Source: an uncultured Bacilli bacterium (GTDB lineage Bacteria; Bacillota_I; Bacilli_A; RF39; UBA660). Taken from it: a stretch of 64,000 nt of DNA. Location: assembly GCA_934085825.1 (NCBI GenBank), contig CAKOHR010000001.1, positions 124,001-188,000 on the forward strand, written 5' to 3'. Below, piece after piece: positions 18,732 through 27,314 of the stretch. Each line of letters starts with the position of its first letter. Positions within the stretch are counted from its first letter, which is position 1. Below the pieces are notes generated by a model. That model had not been told where the DNA came from. It ran no database searches and worked only from the letters and a program-made list of their open reading frames with translations. The translations under genes and the position numbers were made by a program.

Positions 18732-19079
18732 ATGAGTTATGTATTGATTATATTATATTTAGTTTTGACTGTAATGGGTTTAATTTTATATAAAAAAGGA
18801 ACAAATTCTGATTTTTTGTTTACCATTGTTAATGGTTCTTTAAACATTAAGTTAAGTCTAATATCTTTATTAGGATTGATTTGTTATATAGGAAGCTTTT
18901 TACTTTACATGTTTATTTTACCTAAGTATAATTTAACATATATAATGCCATTGATGTCTGCTTTTTCCTCTATTAGTATTTACGTTTTGTCAATATTAAT
19001 TTTAGGAGAAAGTATAACAACTAATGGAATAATTGGATTTTTAATAATTTTAATAGGTGTTTTTATACTGAATAAATAG
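18732..19079 (+). CDS. EamA/SMR-like four-helix membrane protein (putative lipid-sugar flippase subunit)
   Basis: 115 residues with four hydrophobic helices and LGESITTNGIIGF near the last turn, as in EamA/small-multidrug-resistance-type proteins (ArnE/ArnF-like) that move polyprenyl-phosphate sugars across the membrane. The start at ATG 18732 is preferred to an upstream in-frame ATG at 18666 because AAGGAAGGA precedes it and the family normally starts right at the first helix. Its position after GT2 and DUF2304 supports a flippase role, which is inferred. Confidence 0.7.
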   Translation: MSYVLIILYLVLTVMGLILYKKGTNSDFLFTIVNGSLNIKLSLISLLGLICYIGSFLLYMFILPKYNLTYIMPLMSAFSSISIYVLSILILGESITTNGIIGFLIILIGVFILNK

Positions 19080-19099
19080 AAATAATATAGGAGGAAGAA

Positions 19100-20110
19100 A
19101 TGAAAAAAATATTTGTAACAGGATGCACAGGTTATATAGGTAGTCATACTTGTGTGGAATTATTAGAAAGTGGCTACGAAGTAGTTGGTTTAGATAATTT
19201 TAGTAATAGTAAACCAGAAGTACTTGATAAGATAAAAACTATTACAGGAAAAGAAATAAAATTTTATGAAGGAAATATGCTAGATAAGGTGTTACTTGAT
19301 AAAATATTTAAGGAAAATGAGATAGAAGGTGTAATAGACTTTGCTGCATTTAAATCAGTTGGTGATAGTGTAAATATTCCAATTGAATATTATACGAATA
19401 ATGTAAGTAGTGTATTAACTTTACTAAGTGTAATGAAAAGTCACAGTGTTAAAACTATAGTATTTAGTAGTAGTGCAACTGTGTATGGAGATGCAAAAGA
19501 AATGCCAATAACGGAAGAATGTCCAATTGGAGATACAACAAATCCTTATGGAACAAGTAAATTATTTTGTGAAAAGATATTACAAGATTTATATGCATCA
19601 GATAATACGTGGAATATTTGTATATTTAGATATTTTAATCCAGTAGGTGCACATAGTACAAGTTTAATTGGGGAAGAACCAAATGGGATACCAGCAAATT
19701 TAATGCCATTTATATCTAAAGTAGCAACTGGAGAATTAGAATGTTTAAGTGTTTTTGGAAATGATTATAATACTCCGGATGGAACTGGTGTGAGAGATTA
19801 TATTCATGTGGTAGATTTAGCAAAAGCACATGTAAAAGGAATTGAAAAATTAGATTTAGATAAAAAAGGAATGCATATTTATAATCTTGGAACTGGAAAA
19901 GGTTATAGTGTACTTGAGATGATTAAAGCATTTGAAAAAGCAAATAATGTAAAAGTTAATTATAAAATTGTAGGTAGAAGACCTGGAGATATAGCTACAT
20001 GTTATGCTGATCCATCTAAGGCTCAAAGTGAACTTAATTGGAAAGCTGAATTAGGTTTAGAAGAAATGTGTAAAGATGCATATAATTTTACAAGAAAACT
20101 AAAAAAATAG
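19100..20110 (+). CDS. galE: UDP-glucose 4-epimerase, copy 2
   Basis: Encodes the same 336-residue protein as copy 1 at 13469 (GCTGYIGSHT, Y150, K154). This copy has a full AGGAGGAAGAA ribosome site and lies 20 bases after the EamA-like gene, so it is probably the well-translated and ancestral one. Near-perfect identity over 1 kb implies recent duplication or gene conversion. Its terminator also resembles that of copy 1. Confidence 0.95.
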   Translation: MKKIFVTGCTGYIGSHTCVELLESGYEVVGLDNFSNSKPEVLDKIKTITGKEIKFYEGNMLDKVLLDKIFKENEIEGVIDFAAFKSVGDSVNIPIEYYTNNVSSVLTLLSVMKSHSVKTIVFSSSATVYGDAKEMPITEECPIGDTTNPYGTSKLFCEKILQDLYASDNTWNICIFRYFNPVGAHSTSLIGEEPNGIPANLMPFISKVATGELECLSVFGNDYNTPDGTGVRDYIHVVDLAKAHVKGIEKLDLDKKGMHIYNLGTGKGYSVLEMIKAFEKANNVKVNYKIVGRRPGDIATCYADPSKAQSELNWKAELGLEEMCKDAYNFTRKLKK

Positions 20111-20127
20111 AGAATATAATTTAATAA

Positions 20128-20170
20128 AAAAAAGAAAATCGATGAGAAAATACTTTATCGATTTTCTTTT
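20128..20170 (+). terminator. Intrinsic terminator after galE copy 2
   Basis: AAGAAAATCGAT pairs perfectly with ATCGATTTTCTT, followed by TT. Compared with copy 1 the stem is intact and the loop differs. Confidence 0.8.
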
Positions 20171-20353
20171 GGATTCAGTTTTTTTCAAAAAATTAATTGT
20201 CGCATTATAAACTGAAATAGTATACAATAAGTTTATCAGGGATGCATTAAAATATAAAGAATAGCACATATATTAATACAGGCGATTATTATATATACTA
20301 ATAAAGAATATTTGTTGCTAGAAGTAAATTATGTAAAGAAAGAGGTTAAAATC

Positions 20354-20918
20354 ATGAAAAAAACTAATGATGTTAAAGAAATTGAAAAATTTTATAAAAA
20401 ATTGAATATTGATGTTGATAATAAAAAAGAAAAAACAAATGAAAATATATTTAAAAAATTTATAGGTATTTACGATAAAAATAAAACTAGTTATTTAGAT
20501 GATAATACTATTTTAAAAAATGGTTGGAGTAATTATGGCCGGATGGAATAGTGTTTTTTCAAAGAAATAAAAAATGAAGATTTTCAATTCCCTTTGGATA
20601 CAGTTAGAAAAAGACATACTAACGAATTGGCTGAAAGAAGGAAATATGTTTGATGGTGATAGTGCTAAAGATAAAAAAATTGAAAAAATCATGAAATTTT
20701 TAAATAATAATGAATATACAAAAATTTATTTTAGGCACATTGGGATTGTTAAAGCTATTGATATTGGATTAAAGATTAAACCATTGGAAGACGATAGTGT
20801 GTTGCAAGACGCTATATTAACTGTTCATCACTGTTATATGCATACTTTTCAAAATACAGAGGCCGTTAAAATAATTGAAAATCAAAATGATGTATCTTTT
20901 ATATTAAATAACAACTAA
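20354..20918 (+). pseudogene. Broken gene of unknown function (nonsense plus frameshift)
   Basis: An ORF starting at ATG 20354 after AAAGAGG runs to TAG 20549-20551. The same frame stays protein-like beyond the stop (FFKEIKNEDFQFPLDTVRK) until a second stop near 20654. From about 20650 another frame continues as protein (NMFDGDSAKDKK to the TAA at 20918), with the tail LTVHHCYMHTFQNTEAVKII. The simplest reading is one gene of about 185 codons with a nonsense change and a frameshift near 20640-20655. I do not recognise the family. Two small independent genes is the alternative, but the second has no ribosome site. Confidence 0.6.
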
Positions 20919-20944
20919 GTAAAAGAAAAAGTTAAAATAATAAT

Positions 20945-20989
20945 AAAAAGTTTGTGAAAATTTTATATAATTTAATCAAACTTTTTTTT
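20945..20989 (+). terminator. Intrinsic terminator
   Basis: AAAAAGTTTG (20945-20954) pairs with CAAACTTTTT (20977-20986) around a 22-base loop, then more T. Confidence 0.65.
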
Positions 20990-21015
20990 GTTTCTTTCAT
21001 ATACTTTTGTTTTTG

Positions 21016-21045
21016 TTGAATTTCATTACTTTGACATGCTATAAT
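21016..21045 (+). promoter_or_regulatory. Predicted sigma-A promoter of the last glycan operon
   Basis: -35 TTGAAT (21016-21021), 18-bp spacer, -10 TATAAT (21040-21045). It would drive the three glycosyltransferase genes to 25086. Confidence 0.6.
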
Positions 21046-21074
21046 ATAAGTGTATATAAATGAAAGGATTAAAT

Positions 21075-23042
21075 ATGAATAAGTTAAAGAAATTGTGTAA
21101 TCATGTTAAAGAATATGGTTTAGTTAAAACTATAAAGTGGGTTTATAAGTATGTTATGTTAAAAATAAATCATTTAAATATTAAGAATATTGATTTTGTT
21201 AGTATAGAAAATGATAATGATAGTAAAGAATTTGGCTATTTAAAAGAATTGCCAAATGTGTTTATTGTGGCAAGCATTCCATATTATGATATTGGGGCGG
21301 GTCAAAGATGTTCTCAACTTGCTAAAACTTTTAATAAAATGGGATTTAATGTTAACTATCTGTATGCATATAAATCAAGTGAAAATACTAAGTTTAGTAT
21401 TGAAATGCCTATGTCAAGTCATATTTTTATAGATGATGAGATAATTAATAATATTAAAGATAAAGTAAATGAAAATGATTTATTTATATTTGAATCACCT
21501 TGCAATAAATTTAGTAAAGTATTAGATTTTGCAATAGAAAAGAAAGCTAATATTGTATATGAAAACATTGATAATTGGGAAACAAGTTTAGGCAATGGTG
21601 TATATGATGAAAAAATGTTAAAGAAATTACTTGTTAAATCAAGTGTGATTGTTGGAACTGCTAAACCATTAGTTGAGCAATTAAATGGTTATTTAAAAAA
21701 ATATAATATTAAAAATAAAAAAGTACTTTATTTGCCAAATGCTGTTGATGAAGAAATGTTTTGTGGCTTAAGGTATTTTGATAAACCAAATGACTTGGTA
21801 ATAGGCAAAAAAACACTTCTTTATTATGGTTCTTTATGGGGAAGTTGGTTTGATTGGGATTTACTTAATACACTAGCTAGAAATAATCCAGATTTTTCAA
21901 TTAATTTAATTGGAGATTACGCAAATGTTATGGATAAGGATAAATGTCCTAACAATATTCATTTTTTAGGGTTAAAAAAGCAATATGAGTTACCGGCTTA
22001 TTTAAAATATGTTGATTTTTCTTTTATACCTTTTAAAGAGGGAGAGATAAGTGATTATGTTTCTCCTTTAAAAGTATTTGAATATATTGCAATGTACACT
22101 AAAGTTTTGGCAACAAATTTACCTGATATAAAAGATTATCCTAATGTTTATTTTGGAAATACTAGTAAAGAATGGGAAGATATTATAAATAGAGATATAT
22201 GTGTTGATAAAGAAAAAGCTGATGCTTTTGTAGATAATAATACTTGGTTTAATAGGGTGGATAAATTACTTGATAATGTTTATGATATTAAATCTCAATT
22301 AAAAGATAAATTGTCAATTGTTATATTAAACTATAATAATAAAGATATAATATTTAAGTCAATTAATTCATTACTTAAGTACAATGACCTATATAATTAT
22401 GAAATAATTGTTGTTGATAATGGAAGTACTGATGGTTCGTTTGAATTATTAAAAAGTAAATATAAAAATAAAATAAAGTTATATAAAAATACTAAAAATG
22501 GTTGTTCAAGTGGTAGAAATTTAGGAGTAAATAAGTCTAGTAGAGAATATATTTTGTTTTTAGATAGTGATCAATGGGTAACAAATAAATATTTTTTAAT
22601 ATCTTATGAGAAACTATTAAAACAAAATAATGTTGGTTTAATTGGTTGGGCAGCTGGTTTCTTTAACGATTCTGGTGTTTCATATTATGTAGTTGATAGT
22701 TTTCCTTATAGATATATGCCCCAAAATATGCTTGGTAGAAGTGATATTAGTTATTTAGGTAGTGGAGGAATGCTTGTAAAAAAAGATTTATTTAATAAGG
22801 TAAGTGGGTTTGATGAAGCTTATGACCCTACATGCTATGAAGATACAGATTTTTCATTAAAAGTATTAAATGAAGGAAAGAAAATAGTGTATTGTCCATA
22901 TCTTGGTATTATACATTTACCTCATCAAACTACAAAAGATGGTTCAGAAGCTCATACTAAAGTTTTATTAAAAAAAAGAGAATATTTTAAAAATAAATGG
23001 ATAGATAAAAATCCTGATTTGTTGAAAAGATGCATTAAATAA
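21075..23042 (+). CDS. Two-domain glycosyltransferase (GT4-like plus GT2)
   Basis: 655 residues. The N-terminal half (about 40-400) is a GT-B fold: YDIGAGQRCSQLAKTF near 73, LLYYGSLWGSWFDWDLL near 252, and SDYVSPLKVFEYIAMYTKV in the nucleotide-sugar-binding region. The C-terminal half (from about 413) is GT2: LSIVILNYNN, VDNGSTDGS and LFLDSDQW with the DxD-type motif. ATG 21075 is chosen because AAAGGA precedes it at normal spacing; an in-frame ATG lies at 21060. It should add two residues to the surface glycan. The next gene encodes a similar single-domain enzyme. Confidence 0.85.
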   Translation: MNKLKKLCNHVKEYGLVKTIKWVYKYVMLKINHLNIKNIDFVSIENDNDSKEFGYLKELPNVFIVASIPYYDIGAGQRCSQLAKTFNKMGFNVNYLYAYKSSENTKFSIEMPMSSHIFIDDEIINNIKDKVNENDLFIFESPCNKFSKVLDFAIEKKANIVYENIDNWETSLGNGVYDEKMLKKLLVKSSVIVGTAKPLVEQLNGYLKKYNIKNKKVLYLPNAVDEEMFCGLRYFDKPNDLVIGKKTLLYYGSLWGSWFDWDLLNTLARNNPDFSINLIGDYANVMDKDKCPNNIHFLGLKKQYELPAYLKYVDFSFIPFKEGEISDYVSPLKVFEYIAMYTKVLATNLPDIKDYPNVYFGNTSKEWEDIINRDICVDKEKADAFVDNNTWFNRVDKLLDNVYDIKSQLKDKLSIVILNYNNKDIIFKSINSLLKYNDLYNYEIIVVDNGSTDGSFELLKSKYKNKIKLYKNTKNGCSSGRNLGVNKSSREYILFLDSDQWVTNKYFLISYEKLLKQNNVGLIGWAAGFFNDSGVSYYVVDSFPYRYMPQNMLGRSDISYLGSGGMLVKKDLFNKVSGFDEAYDPTCYEDTDFSLKVLNEGKKIVYCPYLGIIHLPHQTTKDGSEAHTKVLLKKREYFKNKWIDKNPDLLKRCIK

Positions 23043-23056
23043 AGTAGGTGATTGTA

Positions 23057-24328
23057 ATGAAAGATAAGATATCTAAGTTAATATCGGTTTATAAAAAAGA
23101 TGGATTTAAAGTTTTTTTAAAGAAATGCTATAATTATATTAATTCAAATTATTTAGAGAAGGTTAATTTTGATGTTTTATTTAATAAGGGAAAATATGAA
23201 AAAATTATTAATGATATTTTAAAAGATGAAACTTATGATAGAATTATTTTATGGAGAAGTAGTTTTGGTTATAATGTTCCTCTTTTTCAAAGACCTCAAC
23301 ATATAGCTAATAACTTAGCTAAACAAAAATGTTTGATGTTTTATGAAGTAACTTCGATGACTGATAAAATTAAAACTATAAAAAAAAATAGTGAAAATAT
23401 TTACTTAGTTAATTTTAATAATGTTGGTTTAAATAGAATATTGATGAAAGAACTTGAAAAGGCAAACAAACCTAAATATATTCAAATTTATTCAACAGAT
23501 TGGAAATTATCTCTCCAAGATATAGAAAATTATTTAAAAAATGGTTATAAACTTATTTATGAATATATTGATCATTTATCTGCCGACTTAGCTGGTACTA
23601 AAAATTTACCCCAAAATATATTAGATAAATATGAATATATGATGAGTCATAAAGATGTTTATGTTGTTGTTACTGCAGATGCTTTGGAAAAGGAAGTAAT
23701 AAAAAGAAGAGGTAAAGAAAATTTAGTGTTTTCAAGTAATGGGGTTGATTACGAATTTTTTAAACACTATGATAAAGATTATAATTTTGAAAAAGAATTT
23801 TCTGATATTTTGGATAAAAATAAACCTATTTTAATGTATTATGGCGCACTTGCAAAATGGGTTGATTATGATTTAATTAAGAAGATAGCTCTTAGTGATA
23901 AATACAGTGTTGTTTTATTTGGTGTTAAGTATGATGATTCTTTAGATGTAGAACTAGGTAAAGTTAAAAATGTATATTTTTTAGGGAGTCGAGATTATAA
24001 AGTGTTAAAGAATTATGCAAGATATGCAGATATACTTACAATACCTTTTAAAATAAATGATATTACTAAATCAACAAGTCCAGTTAAAATTTTTGAATAT
24101 ATGGCCCTTCATAAACCTATAGTTACTACTGATATGCCTGAATGCAGAAAATATAAAAGTGTTTTAATTGGGCATAATGAAAAAGAATTTATGGAAAAGT
24201 TAGAAGGTGCACTAGAACTTGGAAATGATAAAGAATATATTGAGCTTTTAGATAAAGAGGCTAAAGCTAATGATTGGAGTAAAAAGGCTAAAGCTATAAT
24301 AAATTTAATTAAAAATGATGAAAAATAG
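23057..24328 (+). CDS. GT4-like glycosyltransferase
   Basis: 423 residues, GT-B type, related to the N-terminal half of the preceding protein. It has the same short N-terminal segment (KISKLISVYKKDGFKVFLKK), the motif RPQHIANNLAKQ near 80, MYYGALAKWVDYDLI near 260, and STSPVKIFEYMALHKPIV near 340, which corresponds to the donor-binding site. ATG 23057 follows AGGTG at 6-base spacing; the in-frame GTG at 23048 falls inside that site. Likely a further sugar-adding step in the same pathway; donor unknown. Confidence 0.83.
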   Translation: MKDKISKLISVYKKDGFKVFLKKCYNYINSNYLEKVNFDVLFNKGKYEKIINDILKDETYDRIILWRSSFGYNVPLFQRPQHIANNLAKQKCLMFYEVTSMTDKIKTIKKNSENIYLVNFNNVGLNRILMKELEKANKPKYIQIYSTDWKLSLQDIENYLKNGYKLIYEYIDHLSADLAGTKNLPQNILDKYEYMMSHKDVYVVVTADALEKEVIKRRGKENLVFSSNGVDYEFFKHYDKDYNFEKEFSDILDKNKPILMYYGALAKWVDYDLIKKIALSDKYSVVLFGVKYDDSLDVELGKVKNVYFLGSRDYKVLKNYARYADILTIPFKINDITKSTSPVKIFEYMALHKPIVTTDMPECRKYKSVLIGHNEKEFMEKLEGALELGNDKEYIELLDKEAKANDWSKKAKAIINLIKNDEK

Positions 24329-24363
24329 TTATTGAAAATACTTTAATTAAAGGAATGATTAAT

Positions 24364-25086
24364 ATGAAAAAATATATTGATAGGTTATATAAAAATGATA
24401 AGGAAAGTTATTATAAAATCTTGGAAAATGATTTAAAAAATAATACCAAGAAGTTTATTGTGACTGTTAATCCAGAAACTTTAATCATAGCTGAAAAGGA
24501 TTTAGAATTAAAGAAAATACTTGATGATGATAGTGTTTCACTTGTTCCAGATGGAATTGCGGTAGTTAAGGCTAGTAAATGGTTAAATGCTGCTGTTAAG
24601 GAAAGAATAACTGGAGTTGATATAGCTGAAAAGTTATTAAGTATAGCTAATGAAAATAAATATTCTTTATATTTATATGGAGCTAAGAAAGAAGTAATAA
24701 AAAAATTAGTAGATAAAATTAGCGGTAAATACCAAGGAATAAGAATTTTAGGTGCTTCGAATGGTTACGCTCATGATAAAGATAAGATAATGAAAGAAAT
24801 AGTTAAATTAAAACCAGATATTTGTATGGTGGCACTTGGGATACCTATGCAAGAAAAAATAATATATAAATATTTAAGCAAATTTAATAAAGGAATATTT
24901 ATCGGAGTTGGTGGTTCATTTGATGTGCTCAGTGATAGTAAAAAAAGAGCTCCGAAGTTTTTTATAAAGACAAACACAGAATGGTTATATCGTATTGTAA
25001 CAGAGCCTAAAAGATTGAAACGATTTTGGAATAATAATATAAAATTTATATTAAGAGTATTTAAAATGAAAAATAATAATAATTAA
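24364..25086 (+). CDS. tagA: TagA/WecG/CpsF family glycosyltransferase (GT26)
   Basis: 240 residues. Family motifs: VTVNPETLIIA near 31-41, LVPDGIAVVKA near 58-68 with the catalytic-type aspartate, ERITGVDIAEKLL, ALGIPMQEKII near 156, and GVGGSFDVLSDSKKRAPKF. TagA transfers N-acetylmannosamine from UDP to undecaprenyl-PP-GlcNAc, the second step of teichoic acid linkage-unit synthesis, and so acts right after the TagO made by 6490-7539. ATG 24364 follows AAAGGA with 9 bases spacing; ATG 24355 is too close. The exact sugar could differ (WecG uses ManNAcA). Confidence 0.88.
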   Translation: MKKYIDRLYKNDKESYYKILENDLKNNTKKFIVTVNPETLIIAEKDLELKKILDDDSVSLVPDGIAVVKASKWLNAAVKERITGVDIAEKLLSIANENKYSLYLYGAKKEVIKKLVDKISGKYQGIRILGASNGYAHDKDKIMKEIVKLKPDICMVALGIPMQEKIIYKYLSKFNKGIFIGVGGSFDVLSDSKKRAPKFFIKTNTEWLYRIVTEPKRLKRFWNNNIKFILRVFKMKNNNN

Positions 25087-25182
25087 AATAATAAGTTTAT
25101 TTTGGATTAAAACAGTAGAAAATTTATATATTAATGGTGTATAAAACTTATAAAATTTGAGATACTAAAAATGGTGATGGTT

Positions 25183-25932
25183 ATGCCAAATATACATTCT
25201 AGTATCTCTTTTGCTTTGGTAAATATTCCTGTGTTACTTAACCCAATTATTAAGAATAATGATACTTCATTTAATCAGTTACATAAAAAATGCTTACAGA
25301 GAATTAAATATATCAAATATTGTCCTCATTGTAAAAGGGATATAAAAGAAAATGATATTGTTAAAGGATATCAATTTGAAAAAGATAATTATTTAGTTTT
25401 TAGTAAGACTGAACTTGATAATTTAAAACCAAATGGTGATAAAGAAATTGAAGTTATATCTTTTATAAAAGAAGGAAGTGTTCCTCCTTGGTATTTTGAA
25501 AAGAGTTATTTTTTAAATACTGAAAAAAAGTCTAAAGCTTATAATTTATTTTATGAAGCATTGAAAAAAACTAAAAGAGTTGCTTTAGTCAAAACTATAA
25601 TTGGACTTAAATTTTATTATGGAATTTTAAAATTGGTGCCAAATGGAATAATTCTTACAACCTTATATTTTGAAGAAGAAGTTAGAATACCTGAGAAAGA
25701 TATTGATAGTAAAGTTACTAATAAAGAATTAGATTTAGCAGTTAAACTCATAGAAAGTATGGAAGGCGAGTTTGAACCTCATAAATATAAAGATGAATAT
25801 CAAGAAACATTAAAGAAAGTGATTGATGCTAAATTGGATGGTAAGAAAATAACTAAAACTAAAAGTGCAAATAAAAAACAAATTAATGATTTAATGAAAG
25901 CTTTAGAAAAAAGTTTGAAGGAGAAAAAATGA
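25183..25932 (+). CDS. ku: Bacterial Ku protein (non-homologous end joining)
   Basis: 249-residue Ku core. It starts SSISFALVNIPV, the typical start of bacterial Ku, then KYCPHCKRDI, and KKTKRVALVKTIIGLKFYYG in the ring-forming region; the Lys-rich tail is typical. Ku binds DNA ends and recruits LigD, whose gene overlaps by 4 bases (ATGA), so the two are translationally coupled. In Bacillus subtilis this pair is made in the forespore and protects spores. Start chosen at ATG 25183 because GGTGATGG precedes it and the family begins here. Confidence 0.93.
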   Translation: MPNIHSSISFALVNIPVLLNPIIKNNDTSFNQLHKKCLQRIKYIKYCPHCKRDIKENDIVKGYQFEKDNYLVFSKTELDNLKPNGDKEIEVISFIKEGSVPPWYFEKSYFLNTEKKSKAYNLFYEALKKTKRVALVKTIIGLKFYYGILKLVPNGIILTTLYFEEEVRIPEKDIDSKVTNKELDLAVKLIESMEGEFEPHKYKDEYQETLKKVIDAKLDGKKITKTKSANKKQINDLMKALEKSLKEKK

Positions 25933-26807
25933 GTCTTTGGAATAAAAAATTTACTCCGATGCTTTTAGGTGAAGTGGAAAAACCTTTTGATGATGATAAT
26001 TATATTTATGAAATAAAGTATGATGGAATAAGGAGTTTAATTTTTGCTTATGGTGATAAAATAATAATTAAAAATAGATATGGTGTTGATATTACAGTAA
26101 TGTTTCCTGAATTAAAAAATTTAAATAAAACTTTTAAAGGTAAAAAGGTTATCCTTGATGGGGAAATAATTATGTTTGATGAAGGAAAAATTTCTTTTGC
26201 TAAATTGCAACAAAGGATTCACTTAAAAAATGAGAAAACTATTGAATATTTAAGTACTACAAATCCAGTTGTTTTTATTTGTTTTGATATTCTTTATGAA
26301 GATCATGATTTAATTAATTTAGAACTTTTGAAAAGAAAAAAGATCTTAGAAAAATATGATGATAGTGATTTTTTTATAAAAAGTACATATACTCAAAAAC
26401 GGGGTAAAAAATTGTATAAAATAATAAAAAAAATGAATATGGAAGGAATTGTTGCTAAAAAGGCTGATAGTAAATATTTAATTAATGAAAGAAGTAATGA
26501 TTGGTTAAAAATAAAAAATTATCAAAGTGAAGAATTTTTGGTGTTGGGATATGTCAATAAACAAAATAGTTATGTTATTAGTTTAATCCTTGGGGAGTAT
26601 TTGAAAGGTAAGCTTAAGTATGTGGGAAAAGTAAGTTTAGGTAAAAAAAGAAGCCTAGCAAATAAAGTTATGCAAATGAAAAAAATCAAACCAATTTTAG
26701 AAATAAAAGAAAAGGATGTAACTTATATAAATCCCGAGTTAAAATGTGAAGTTAATTATTTGGAAAGAACTAATACTGGAGCTTTAAGACAGCCATTTGT
26801 GCCTTAA
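25929..26807 (+). CDS. ligD: ATP-dependent DNA ligase, LigD-type
   Basis: 292 residues. Adenylation domain with motif I EIKYDGIR (lysine K30), motif III VFICFDIL, motif IV MEGIVAKK and motif V WLKIKNY, then an OB-fold domain from about 195 (VGKVSLGKK and a C-terminal LERTNTGALR). It has ligase activity only; the polymerase and phosphoesterase domains found in Mycobacterium LigD are absent. It overlaps ku by 4 bases. Together they form a minimal two-gene end-joining system. Confidence 0.93.
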   Translation: MSLWNKKFTPMLLGEVEKPFDDDNYIYEIKYDGIRSLIFAYGDKIIIKNRYGVDITVMFPELKNLNKTFKGKKVILDGEIIMFDEGKISFAKLQQRIHLKNEKTIEYLSTTNPVVFICFDILYEDHDLINLELLKRKKILEKYDDSDFFIKSTYTQKRGKKLYKIIKKMNMEGIVAKKADSKYLINERSNDWLKIKNYQSEEFLVLGYVNKQNSYVISLILGEYLKGKLKYVGKVSLGKKRSLANKVMQMKKIKPILEIKEKDVTYINPELKCEVNYLERTNTGALRQPFVP

Positions 26808-26958
26808 CATGTCAAAATCTTGTAAAAATCCAAAAAAAATGGATAAAATGTAGAAAATATTGCAATTTGTTATTGATTTTACCTAGATTTTTTGATAGTC
26901 TTAATATGTGAGAACAATGTTCTTACAAAATATTTTAGATAATAGGGAGGTAATAATT

Positions 26959-27231
26959 ATGTCTAAAACAGAATTAGTAGAATTAATTGCAAAAGAAGCT
27001 GGTCTTTCTAAAGCTGATGCTGCTCGTGCTCTTGACGCTACAATCGCAGGTATTACTGCTGGATTAAAAAAAGATGGAAAGGTTGCTTTAGTTGGTTTCG
27101 GTACTTTTAGTGCTAAAACAAGAGCTGCTAGAGAAGGTATTAATCCATTAACTAAAGAAGCTATTAAAATTCCTGCTAAGACAGTTGCTTCATTTAAAGC
27201 TGGTAGCAAATTAAAAGACGCTTTAAATTAG
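26959..27231 (+). CDS. hup: DNA-binding protein HU
   Basis: 90-residue histone-like protein. N-terminal [25 protein letters not shown] near 46-50, and [21 protein letters not shown] in the DNA-binding arm region. The strong GGGAGG site and codon choice (CGT for arginine among the AGA-rich neighbours) suggest high expression. The start is ATG 26959; an in-frame ATG at 26908 would add 17 residues not seen in the family. A short hairpin (26908-26926) lies in the leader. Confidence 0.96.
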   Translation: MSKTELVELIAKEAGLSKADAARALDATIAGITAGLKKDGKVALVGFGTFSAKTRAAREGINPLTKEAIKIPAKTVASFKAGSKLKDALN

Positions 27232-27242
27232 TAAAAAAAGTG

Positions 27243-27271
27243 AAAAGTTGATTAAATTCAACTTTTTTTTT
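27243..27271 (+). terminator. Intrinsic terminator after hup
   Basis: AAAGTTGA pairs with TTCAACTTT, followed by a T run to 27271. Confidence 0.85.
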
Positions 27272-27314
27272 GAATAAAATTAGTATATAATATAAATAGA
27301 AACGAGGTATGGCA

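Larger units (their letters stand above)
19100..20186 (+). repeat. Long direct repeat, copy 2 (galE plus terminator)
   Basis: Matches 13469-14555. One base difference was noted inside the gene and several in the terminator loop; similarity ends shortly after GGATTCAGTTTTT. Confidence 0.9.
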
